DNA from: an uncultured bacterium
GTDB lineage: Bacteria; Cyanobacteriota; Vampirovibrionia; Gastranaerophilales; Gastranaerophilaceae
Direction: 5' to 3'
Assembly (NCBI GenBank): GCA_900314375.1
Contig: OMVC01000007.1
Coordinates: 1 to 30,911 of the forward strand
Length of the DNA: 30,911 nt
This document shows, piece after piece, positions 24,646-30,911 of this stretch. Both the position numbers and the translations under genes were made by a program. A model generated the notes under the pieces. The model was not told where the DNA came from, made no database searches, and saw nothing but the letters and a program-made list of their open reading frames with translations. Each line of letters opens with the position of its first letter. Position 1 is the first letter of the stretch.

Positions 24646-25911
24646 ATGGTTATTCGATTCAGACCGGATATGTCAAATTATCCAAAGGCGCTAGCCGGAT
24701 ATCAGATGAAAACAAATAGGAATGTTTTCATTCAAAGTAATAACTTTTTTGGTGTAGGCCCAATGATGCCTCAACCTCCAAAAATCGGTTTTTGGGGCGG
24801 GTTTGGCGTTTCTCTTGGAACAGCATTAAATTATTTGTTTAACAGAGGCGGATTTGGCGGAGTATCTGCGGGTAGCACTATCGCTCAAGGCGGTGGGCAA
24901 GATCAATCACTTGCAAAAGGCATCGCAGGATTAAAACAGGCATATCCTAAGCTTAATATAAATGAAATAAATGGCAAAGTTACGGTAACATCAAAGGACG
25001 GTTCTGAAACAATTTGTTCCGGAAAAACGGTTGATGAAGCACAAGCTGCAATAATTGAATATCAATCAAAAAATCAAGCAGCACCTGCAGGTAACACAGG
25101 TAATGCAGGTAATGCAGGTAATGCAGGCAATGCAGGCAATGCAGGTAATGCAGGCAATGCAGGTAATGCAGGTAACGCAGGTAATGCAGGTAACGCAGGT
25201 AATGCAGGCAATGCAGGTAATGCAGGCAATGCAGGCAACGTGGACGGACAAACGAATACAGGCACTGGCGATGGGGTACAAACTCCGGCAGCGGGCACAG
25301 GAACTAACCCACAGCAGCCCGGTGGTACAGACAATACAGGTGTCACAACTCAAGGGCGAAGTTATGCAGCCCGAACTGATAACACTTCTACATCCCAAAC
25401 AAGAAGAAGTTCCGGTTCTGCAAGCCCAAAAGGTTGGTATAGGGCAGCACAAAATGCTGGTGACGGTAAGGCTGTATTAAGCGCTATCAGGCCGGGGATG
25501 TCTGCCCGTCAAGTTACAGACTTGGTATTAAACAATAAAGTCGGGTATTTGAGTGATGCAGATAGAAACGCTCTTGCACAAAAAATGGAGCGTAATAATC
25601 CGAGTGTATTCGAGAACGGTAAAGTCAAAGAAGGTTTTGACACGAGTAAATTAGATATACCTACAATGAATTATATAAAAAGTGAATATGTCGAATCCAG
25701 AAACGTAACTGCCCACAACGGTACAGGTGAATATACATCAAAAACTGATGGAAAAAAACATAAAATAGAGCAAACTGTAACGAGTAATACCGGCAGAACA
25801 GCCAAAAAAGTTGATGGCAAATGGCATTATCACGCTAAAGACGGAACCGAATTAAATGAAGGCCATATAAATAATAATGACAAGGATTTACGGCGACAAA
25901 CGCATTCTTAA
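24646..25911 (+). CDS. Unknown low-complexity protein with collagen-like GNA repeats (paralogue 1)
   Basis: The start is ATG 24646 (MVIRFRPDMSN), after GAGAGG; an ATG at 24586 would give 20 hydrophobic residues read out of promoter sequence. The 421 residues fall into four parts. These are an N-terminal segment with NVFIQSNNFFGVGPM and a Gly-rich GFWGGFG; a module with KVTVTSKDGSETICSGKTVDEAQ (about 110-135); 17 Gly-Asn-X triplets (about 149-199) and a Thr/Gly-rich linker; and a C-terminal domain (about 260-350) with RAAQNAGDGKAVLSAIRPGM and RNNPSVFENGKV, faintly like the end of a LysM repeat. The tail is basic and hydrophilic. There is no signal peptide. A paralogue lies downstream, sharing N-terminus, module and promoter. 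It could be an exported or envelope protein, but that is inference. Confidence 0.72.
   Translation: MVIRFRPDMSNYPKALAGYQMKTNRNVFIQSNNFFGVGPMMPQPPKIGFWGGFGVSLGTALNYLFNRGGFGGVSAGSTIAQGGGQDQSLAKGIAGLKQAYPKLNINEINGKVTVTSKDGSETICSGKTVDEAQAAIIEYQSKNQAAPAGNTGNAGNAGNAGNAGNAGNAGNAGNAGNAGNAGNAGNAGNAGNAGNAGNVDGQTNTGTGDGVQTPAAGTGTNPQQPGGTDNTGVTTQGRSYAARTDNTSTSQTRRSSGSASPKGWYRAAQNAGDGKAVLSAIRPGMSARQVTDLVLNNKVGYLSDADRNALAQKMERNNPSVFENGKVKEGFDTSKLDIPTMNYIKSEYVESRNVTAHNGTGEYTSKTDGKKHKIEQTVTSNTGRTAKKVDGKWHYHAKDGTELNEGHINNNDKDLRRQTHS
24979..25045 (+). repeat. 67-bp coding block shared with the second paralogue (copy 1)
   Basis: This block and 26641-26707 differ at 6 of 67 positions by hand comparison and include 38 consecutive identical bases. 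It encodes TVTSKDGSETICSGKTVDEAQ. Identity includes silent positions, while flanking coding sequence has diverged strongly. Confidence 0.85.
25090..25242 (+). repeat. 9-bp tandem repeat encoding Gly-Asn-Ala
   Basis: Seventeen units of GGYAAYGCA: unit 1 encodes GNT, units 2-16 encode GNA and unit 17 encodes GNV. Only silent third-position changes (C/T in Gly or Asn codons) separate the middle units. All frames on both strands stay open here, so long overlapping frames are artefacts. Unit number is likely to vary between strains by slippage. Confidence 0.95.
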
Positions 25912-26110
25912 TCAGGTTTTTATTCACAAAATTATTCAACACAGGGCCCATTATCAAATCATGTTCGCAGATAGCACAACAAATAAGTAAAAATCGTCAG
26001 CTGTACATGGGCGCGTTTTCGTTACCGTAAGGAATAGGGTTTTACCCCATTTCAGCTTCTATTTTGGCAGGTCATTTTTGATAATCGAAAGTGTCGTCTG
26101 CTGATAAAGT

Positions 26111-26195
26111 AAAGTTTTGTAAACAATTTTAAAATATATGCAATTATCAAAAGAATATATACTTTATATATATAAGTAAAAGTAAAAAAGAGAGA
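26111..26195 (+). promoter_or_regulatory. Upstream region of the second paralogue
   Basis: This carries the same ordered blocks as before the first paralogue: AAAGTTTTGTAAACAATTTT (26111-26130), TATATGCAATT (26135-26145) and TTTATATATATAAGTA (26163-26178), then GAGAGAAG before the ATG. The rest of the gap from 25912 shows no convincing gene or terminator, only an 11-nt hairpin (GGGTTTTACCC). Confidence 0.5.
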
Positions 26196-26199
26196 AGTC

Positions 26200-26934
26200 A
26201 TGAGATTTGACAACATACATTATACACAACAACAAGTTCGCGGCGGTCATATCGGCACTCGAAATAATGTATTTATAGAACAGAACAATTACATTATGAA
26301 GGGACCTGAACCTCCGAAAATGAACTTCTTTCAAGGCTTATTAACTGGCTTGACAGGAGGCAGCATATTTGGCGGCTTTGGTATGGGCGGAATGTTTGGC
26401 GGCTGCGGTATGCCCGGAATGTTTGGCGGATGCGGCATGGGCAGTATATTTGGCGGTTTCGGAATGGGCGGCTTTAGCCCGTTTGGTCTTGGAACTTTTG
26501 GGATGCAAGGCGGAGCTCTGTCAGGAATTAGTCAAGGCAGCAGCGCTCAAGTAACAGACGGAGAAGCAAGTATAGAAAAAAGTGTTGAAGGTTTGAAAGC
26601 TGCATACCCACAATATAATATTTCAAATATTGAAGGTAAAATAACGGTAACTTCGAAGGACGGATCTGAAACAATTTGTTCCGGAAAAACGGTTGATGAA
26701 GCGCAAGAAATAATATCTAAACGCAACGGAAAAGCCGATGTAGAAAAAGCCAAAGAAGCAAAACAAGAAGCAGAGGCGGAAAAACAAGGCATCGTAAAAG
26801 ATGGAGACAAATGGGTCAAAAAAGGTGCCGACGGTACGGTAGAAAAAGAATATACGTGGGACAGTACAACTGAAACATTTAAAGAAAAGCCTGTGGCTGA
26901 AAAACCAAAACAGTCAGAAGGCGCGGAAACTTAA
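26200..26934 (+). CDS. Unknown Gly/Met/Phe-rich protein (paralogue 2)
   Basis: A 244-residue paralogue of the upstream gene. The N-terminus has TRNNVFIEQNNYIMKGPEPPK, like TNRNVFIQSNN in paralogue 1. A low-complexity stretch follows (about residues 53-108) built on FGGFGMGG, FGGCGMPG and FGGCGMGS units. The shared module GKITVTSKDGSETICSGKTVDEAQ (about 147-170) comes next, then a charged helix (KADVEKAKEAKQEAEAEKQ) and an acidic/lysine tail. It lacks the GNA repeat and the C-terminal domain of paralogue 1. No signal peptide is seen, though the Gly/Met stretch is hydrophobic enough to enter a membrane. The two Cys in CGM units and one in the module are notable. Terminator at 26933. Function unknown. 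Confidence 0.7.
   Translation: MRFDNIHYTQQQVRGGHIGTRNNVFIEQNNYIMKGPEPPKMNFFQGLLTGLTGGSIFGGFGMGGMFGGCGMPGMFGGCGMGSIFGGFGMGGFSPFGLGTFGMQGGALSGISQGSSAQVTDGEASIEKSVEGLKAAYPQYNISNIEGKITVTSKDGSETICSGKTVDEAQEIISKRNGKADVEKAKEAKQEAEAEKQGIVKDGDKWVKKGADGTVEKEYTWDSTTETFKEKPVAEKPKQSEGAET
26641..26707 (+). repeat. 67-bp coding block shared with the first paralogue (copy 2)
   Basis: Second copy of the block at 24979-25045, with 6 mismatches and 38 consecutive identical bases, in the same reading frame relative to the protein. Confidence 0.85.
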
Positions 26935-26969
26935 AACCTCTTTTTGAAAAATTTAAAAGGAGGTTTTTT
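26933..26969 (+). terminator. Terminator of paralogue 2
   Basis: AAAACCTC-TTTT pairs with AAAAGGAGGTTTT with one bulge, and the right arm runs into six T residues (26964-26969). The stem begins within the TAA stop codon. Confidence 0.75.
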
Positions 26970-26989
26970 AAATGAATTAATAAAAGTAC

Positions 26990-27017
26990 TTGAAAAATTT
27001 TTTTTAGCATGTATTAT
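26990..27017 (+). promoter_or_regulatory. Promoter of tRNA-Gly
   Basis: TTGAAA (26990-26995) and TATTAT (27012-27017) are 16 nt apart. The predicted start is about 13 nt before the tRNA. Confidence 0.6.
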
Positions 27018-27036
27018 AGAATGGTATCGCAAATAT

Positions 27037-27111
27037 GCGGGGGTAATTCAGTGGTAGAATGCTTCCTTGCCAAGGAAGATGTCGCGAGTTCGAGCCTCGT
27101 CTCCCGCTCCA
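27037..27111 (+). tRNA. tRNA-Gly (GCC)
   Basis: The acceptor stem GCGGGGG pairs with CTCCCGC (one G-T), discriminator T, encoded CCA. The anticodon stem CTTCC/GGAAG encloses TTGCCAA, anticodon GCC. The T arm has GTTCGAG. It shares 20 or more consecutive bases of its T-arm region with the tRNA-Asp at the other end of the window, which is normal for tRNAs of one genome. Confidence 0.96.
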
Positions 27112-27117
27112 TTTAAT

Positions 27118-27143
27118 AAAAGAGCCTCAAAAGGCTCTTTTTT
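27118..27143 (+). terminator. Terminator of tRNA-Gly
   Basis: AAAGAGCC pairs with GGCTCTTT around a 6-nt loop, followed by a T-run to 27143. Confidence 0.85.
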
Positions 27144-27294
27144 AATGTGTTTGTGGGGATTTTTTATTATAGATGTATTTTAATGTCCGATTAGGTTTGT
27201 ACGGGCAGTGTTATTTTTCGGGCAAGTTCGCTCGTTGTTTGACTTTTAGGGGTAGGTGTTCTTTTGCAAGGACTTTTGGTCGGAAGTGTTTAGT

Positions 27295-27328
27295 GTCATT
27301 ACAAGGGCGAAAGCCCGAAGCAATCCAG
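27295..27328. repeat. Element resembling the dispersed TCATT...GCAATCC repeat
   Basis: GTCATTACAAGGGCG, a GAAA loop closed by GGGC/GCCC, then CGAAGCAATCCAG. Many bacterial genomes carry short interspersed elements reading GTCATTGCGAG...GAAGCAATCC, often with a hairpin in the middle. This looks like a degenerate copy. The match is from memory. Confidence 0.5.
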
Positions 27329-27424
27329 CCTTTCCCGATTTATTAAGGTCGGAAATAGGTTGAGCATAAAAGTCCGAAATGTCCGGTTTGGGGAACAAAA
27401 ATGTCCACCTTTTTGCACTCAAAT

Positions 27425-27478
27425 GTAGGGTTGACTTTAGTCAACCAAAATATATCGGTAGACTGAAGTCTACCCTAC
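27425..27478. repeat. 54-bp nested palindromic element
   Basis: Two stem-loops, GGTTGACTTTAGTCAACC (27429-27446) and GGTAGACTGAAGTCTACC (27457-27474), lie inside an outer inverted repeat GTAGGG/CCCTAC (27425-27430, 27473-27478). The related arms (GGTTGAC and GGTAGAC) suggest a REP-like or miniature mobile element. No T-run follows, so it is not a standard terminator. Confidence 0.6.
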
Positions 27479-27542
27479 TCACTATAAAACAAGGATATTT
27501 GTAAACTTATGTTAAATTTTATTTCTATCATCTATTTATAGG

Positions 27543-27571
27543 TTGAGTGAGTTTACAATAAAAGTTATAAT
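27543..27571 (+). promoter_or_regulatory. Promoter of the large surface protein gene
   Basis: TTGAGT (27543-27548), a 17-nt spacer and consensus TATAAT (27566-27571). The expected start is about 36 nt before the ATG at 27614. Confidence 0.65.
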
Positions 27572-27613
27572 AATAATAGTTTTGATAAAATAATTACGAG
27601 GAATTTGGAATAT

Positions 27614-30600
27614 ATGGAGAAAAAGAGATTTATACTGTCTGCAGTTGTAGCTTTAGCGCTTGGTCGCGGAAATTGTAGTGCAGATGCATACACAACATTA
27701 CAAGAAGCGATTATTGATGACACTTTGCCAAATGTGGAAAGGACTTATACCCTTACAGGCGATGAATCCTATACATCAGCTTTGGGAAATATGGGTGGAG
27801 ATAATTCTACACTGACTGTTGAAGGATCAGGTTATGGAGTGACTTCATCCGGTCTTGTCGGAATAAATGCAGTAAATGCAGGTCAAACTCTTAATCTCAA
27901 AAACATAGGTTCTGCAACAAAAAACGCTGACGGAACTTATACAGTAAACAAATCTCTGAATAATTTCGCAAATACAACAGTTTTGGTAGACGGCGGAACT
28001 CTAAATGTTGACAAATCTGTTTTTAGCGGAGTGCAAAACGGTGTAATTCAAGCAAATGCAAATTCTAATCTGAATATTTCAAATACAATCTTTTCAGGCG
28101 TAACATCTACCTCCACAGGCGATTACGGTTCAGCGCTGGTCAAAAACGCCGGCACAATGTCAATAGATAAATCGGCTTTTGTCGGCAATAATGTGACAGA
28201 AAATGTAACATATCGTATCGGCGGAATGGTCAAAAACACAGGGCATATTACACAGATTACCAATTCCGATTTCAATTATAACAATATTTCCGGCTTTAGT
28301 CCTATAAATATCTGGGGAGGAATAATACACAACAGTGAAGAAGCAACCATTGACCTTATACAAAACAACAACTTTGTAGGAAATAGAGTATATTCTAATT
28401 ATAAAGCTCCACACGGCGGAGTTATGGTAAATCATGGTAATATTGGCACAATAGATAACACTATTTTTGAAAACAATGAAATGACCTCCGCTCCAGATCA
28501 ATTTGGCGGCGCACACGGAGTTGCCATAGATAATAATGATGGTGGTAGAATTGACAAAATTACAAATTCCATATTTAGAAACAACAAAGTCTACAGAACC
28601 GGAACAGCGACAACTTCATCTAATTACCACGCATCCGGTGGGGCAATATCTAATTACAGCTATATAGGTGAAATATCTAATACCTTATTTGAGGGCAATT
28701 CTGCTGAATCTGTTGCATCTAACGCTAATGGTGGCGCAATCATGAATCTGTACATTAATGATAATTCTAAAATCGAAAAAATAGAAAATGTACAGTTTAT
28801 AAATAACCATGCATATTCTCAAAATAACTCTGCATCCGGCGGTGCAATAATTAGTGACGCAGAAATTGGAGATATTTCAGGCTTGTTTCAAGGTAATTAT
28901 GCTCAATCGGATTCAAATTCTGCCTATGGTGGAGCGATATCAAACAACGGTACAATTGGTATTATAAATGGGAATTTTAAAGAAAATTATGCAAAAGCAA
29001 GCTGTGATAAAGCAGGCTATATGGGCGGATATGGAGGTGCAATATATAATTATGAAGGTAAAATATCCAAAATTATAGGTAATTTTGAAAACAATTATGC
29101 ACAGAACGCAGGAGTATCAAGTGTAGCAGGAGGGGCTATATATAACAGAGGAAATGCAGAAATTACAAACGGTATAGAAGGTAATTTTATCGGTAACTAT
29201 GCATATTCAGCCGGAGATTCTGCTTTAGGCGGTGCAATATACAATAGTAGTTACTCAACTATTGGTGATATAACAGGTGATTTTACAAACAACTATGCCT
29301 ATGCAACCGGTAATTATGCCAGAGGCGGTGCAATATTTAATGTTAGCAATTCGTCTATTGGAGCAATAACAGGCAACTTTACAAACAACTATGCCTATTC
29401 ATCCGGTACTGATGCTGGAGGCGGTGCAATAAATAACAATACCTATTCGTCCATCGGTGTAATAACAGGTAATTTTATAAACAACTATGCATATTCAACC
29501 GGTACTTATGCTAATGGTGGTGCTTTAGCAAATGTTAATAAAATAAAGGGGGTATTTGGCAACTTTATTGGTAATTATGCAAAGGCAACGGGTACTAATG
29601 CTATAGGAGGAGCAATAGCAAATCGTTATGGCAATGCGTCATCATATGGGCAAATTGAACAAATTTCCGGCACATTTTCCGGTAATTATGCACAAACAAC
29701 AGGTACAGAATACGCACATGGCGGTGCAATATACAATCAAGCAAATACTGTAATCGGTGAAATAATCAACTCCAACTTCTATAACAACTACGCAAAAGCA
29801 ACAAACGGAGCGGCACTTGGCGGTGCAATCTATAACGGCGCAGGCACAACAATCACTTCAATCACAGATTCAACCTTCACAGGCAACTATGTTGAAGGTG
29901 CAGGCGCAACAACAGACGGCGGCGCAATTTGGAATGCCGGCACACTAACCTTGAACGGTACAAACACATTTACAAATAACAACGTTAATAATGCTCTTAA
30001 TGATATCTACAATTCAGGCACAATCAACCTCGGAGCAAATTCAACAACAAATATTAACGGCGGATGGAACGGAACAAATGCAGGTTTAGCTGTAATGGCA
30101 GCGGGTTCTGTTCTGAATGCAAATGCTCCTGTGACAAATGGCTTATATACAATGGATAATGCTACAATTAATCTTGGTTCTTATACCTATGATGAGGCAA
30201 TTACCCATAATGGAACAACTCTAGTTCCGGCAGGAACAACAGTTTACGGCAGATTGGCACTAACAGGTTTGACTGTTGCTGATTCTGCCGCATCAACTCT
30301 AAACACAGCAAACAGCAATATTGAAGCTAATACTTTAGGAGCGTTGACCTTATCCGGAAACCTTAATTATGCAATAGATGTCGATACGGTTAATCAAGTA
30401 GCAGATACGATTTCTGTTTCATCAATGGAGGATACGACAAGTACAATAAATCTTGACACAATAAATTGGATGGGAGCAGGAACTGCGCTTGGAGAACGAA
30501 AAATTGCATTGATGGGTTCCGCAAATTCTAATCTTGCAAACGCAATCGCGCTTGGTGTCGCAAATTATACAAACGGTAACAGAATTTATAGTATTTCAAA

Positions 30601-30911
30601 ACTTGTTGAAAATGATATTGCGTATTTGAATTTTGGATATGGAAATCTATACACTGCTGTTCATGATACAGGCGCAACGCGAAATTACACAATGAGTGTT
30701 GATGAACCGGCATTAGCATCAGCATTAACCAAATATGGTGCAATGGAAGGTCCGACAACAGGAACAAATTTAGGAACCTTGAATATTGAAGGTAACGGAT
30801 TTGGTGTTATCGGAAATAACAAAGGCGGAATAACCGTAGCTGAAGGTCAAACATTGAATATCCAAAACGTCGGTGCATACACAACAGACCAAGAAACCGG
30901 CGCAGTAACCA
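27614..30911 (+). CDS. Giant exported Pmp/autotransporter-like repeat protein (3' end beyond window)
   Basis: Open from ATG 27614 to the last base: 1099 codons without a stop, so partial at the 3' end. GAGGAA lies 10 nt before the ATG. The N-terminus MEKKRFILSAVVALALG is a Sec signal peptide, probably cut near SADA. Residues about 340-775 hold 13 GGAI motifs plus one GGAL, each preceded by F-x-N-N-Y-A-like words. This is the GGAI/FxxN pattern of Chlamydia polymorphic membrane proteins and predicts a right-handed beta-helix passenger. Between 29228 and 29516 the repeats keep an exact 96-bp (32-residue) period. After a Thr/Asn-rich region, residues about 1024-1099 resemble residues about 44-112, so a second large module begins at the window edge. 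No membrane-anchoring barrel is seen; it would lie downstream. Likely an adhesin, not proven. Confidence 0.82.
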   Translation, partial: MEKKRFILSAVVALALGRGNCSADAYTTLQEAIIDDTLPNVERTYTLTGDESYTSALGNMGGDNSTLTVEGSGYGVTSSGLVGINAVNAGQTLNLKNIGSATKNADGTYTVNKSLNNFANTTVLVDGGTLNVDKSVFSGVQNGVIQANANSNLNISNTIFSGVTSTSTGDYGSALVKNAGTMSIDKSAFVGNNVTENVTYRIGGMVKNTGHITQITNSDFNYNNISGFSPINIWGGIIHNSEEATIDLIQNNNFVGNRVYSNYKAPHGGVMVNHGNIGTIDNTIFENNEMTSAPDQFGGAHGVAIDNNDGGRIDKITNSIFRNNKVYRTGTATTSSNYHASGGAISNYSYIGEISNTLFEGNSAESVASNANGGAIMNLYINDNSKIEKIENVQFINNHAYSQNNSASGGAIISDAEIGDISGLFQGNYAQSDSNSAYGGAISNNGTIGIINGNFKENYAKASCDKAGYMGGYGGAIYNYEGKISKIIGNFENNYAQNAGVSSVAGGAIYNRGNAEITNGIEGNFIGNYAYSAGDSALGGAIYNSSYSTIGDITGDFTNNYAYATGNYARGGAIFNVSNSSIGAITGNFTNNYAYSSGTDAGGGAINNNTYSSIGVITGNFINNYAYSTGTYANGGALANVNKIKGVFGNFIGNYAKATGTNAIGGAIANRYGNASSYGQIEQISGTFSGNYAQTTGTEYAHGGAIYNQANTVIGEIINSNFYNNYAKATNGAALGGAIYNGAGTTITSITDSTFTGNYVEGAGATTDGGAIWNAGTLTLNGTNTFTNNNVNNALNDIYNSGTINLGANSTTNINGGWNGTNAGLAVMAAGSVLNANAPVTNGLYTMDNATINLGSYTYDEAITHNGTTLVPAGTTVYGRLALTGLTVADSAASTLNTANSNIEANTLGALTLSGNLNYAIDVDTVNQVADTISVSSMEDTTSTINLDTINWMGAGTALGERKIALMGSANSNLANAIALGVANYTNGNRIYSISKLVENDIAYLNFGYGNLYTAVHDTGATRNYTMSVDEPALASALTKYGAMEGPTTGTNLGTLNIEGNGFGVIGNNKGGITVAEGQTLNIQNVGAYTTDQETGAVT
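29228..29610 (+). repeat. Tandem 96-bp coding repeats in the surface protein
   Basis: GGCGGTGCAATA-type words start at 29228, 29324, 29420 and 29516 (the last as GGTGGTGCT), an exact 96-bp spacing. Between them recur ATAACAGGTRATTTT and AACAACTATGC. Flanking copies have spacings of 99 bp before and 90 bp after. Confidence 0.85.

Larger units (their letters stand above)
27144..27542. other. Gene-free stretch with repeat-like sequence
   Basis: About 400 bases with no supported gene. The region is less AT-rich in part than other gaps and holds a hairpin-bearing element at 27295-27328 and a 54-bp nested palindrome at 27425-27478, both resembling dispersed bacterial repeats. Several GGTCGG and GTCCG words recur but form no clear structure. 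Confidence 0.6.

Noticed and set aside
25090..25242. CRISPR array
   Set aside because: The unit is 9 bp without spacers and is coding. No other regularly spaced repeat array was seen in the window.
25055..25480. Long alternative frames on both strands over the 9-bp repeat (Met-Gln-Val, Pro-Ala-Leu and Cys-Ile-Thr rich)
   Set aside because: A 9-bp repeat without stops in any frame keeps all frames open. These have no ribosome sites and simple repeat composition; the GNA frame continues into normal protein on both sides.
25912..26199. GGGTTTTACCC hairpin between the paralogues as a terminator
   Set aside because: The stem is only 4 bp and no T-run follows.
28160..28516. 118-codon minus-strand frame inside the large surface protein gene
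   Set aside because: It lies fully within the open plus-strand frame that has a signal peptide, promoter and repeat motifs, and it resembles no protein.
30528..30767. 79-codon minus-strand frame near the window end
   Set aside because: Opposite the surface protein frame, with no ribosome site and an unusual His/Leu-rich composition; a shadow.

Overview
The window is AT-rich (roughly one third GC by eye, not counted) and reads as a bacterial chromosome with housekeeping genes on both strands. Anchors are an MsbA-type ABC exporter, glycogen synthase, RuvB, RecO, PilT, ComEC and PurA, with tRNA-Asp and tRNA-Gly. Of 24 complete protein genes, 21 stop with TAA, two with TGA and one with TAG. Type IV pilus retraction, competence DNA uptake, glycogen synthesis, a putative hydrogenase-associated ACT-like protein and several lineage-type proteins of unknown function together suggest a gut Vampirovibrionia/Melainabacteria (Gastranaerophilales-like) genome. 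That assignment rests on remembered family resemblance and was not tested by a search.

Layout. 1-2366: tRNA-Asp (minus) with promoter and terminator, then an ABC exporter coupled to a DUF1653 gene. 2440-4559: divergent genes for an unknown coiled-coil/hydrophobic-tail protein and a membrane-anchored TPR protein. 4561-9542 (minus): a probable operon of a zinc-ribbon/cyclase-like protein, a large STAND/TPR-like protein in the same frame just past a single TAA, and glgA. 9667-12590 (plus): ruvB, a TM1266-like gene and a 5'-nucleotidase-type metallophosphoesterase. 12677-14656: an unknown coiled-coil protein and an HD-domain hydrolase. 14651-19016: recO and pilT (minus) divergent from comEC (plus). 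19018-21977: a metallo-beta-lactamase-fold hydrolase, a membrane-anchored flavodoxin-like protein and two overlapping unknown genes. 21966-24473 (minus): an ECF sigma/anti-sigma pair and purA. 24646-26934: two tandem paralogues with low-complexity insertions. 27037-27111: tRNA-Gly. 27614 to the end: a very large exported repeat protein that runs out of the window without a stop.

How the parts fit. ruvB, recO, pilT and comEC lie within 10 kb and could all serve DNA uptake and recombination. pilT and comEC diverge from overlapping -35 elements flanked by two copies of a 17-bp direct repeat, which suggests shared control. The most unusual items are (a) the zinc-ribbon/cyclase-like and STAND/TPR-like proteins, which look like one ancestral polypeptide cut by an in-frame TAA and carrying degenerate ATPase motifs; (b) the tandem paralogues, which share a near-identical 67-bp coding block and a shared upstream region while the rest has diverged; and (c) the terminal surface protein, with 13 GGAI motifs of the Chlamydia Pmp type, an exact 96-bp repeat period, and the start of a second copy of its N-terminal module at the window edge.
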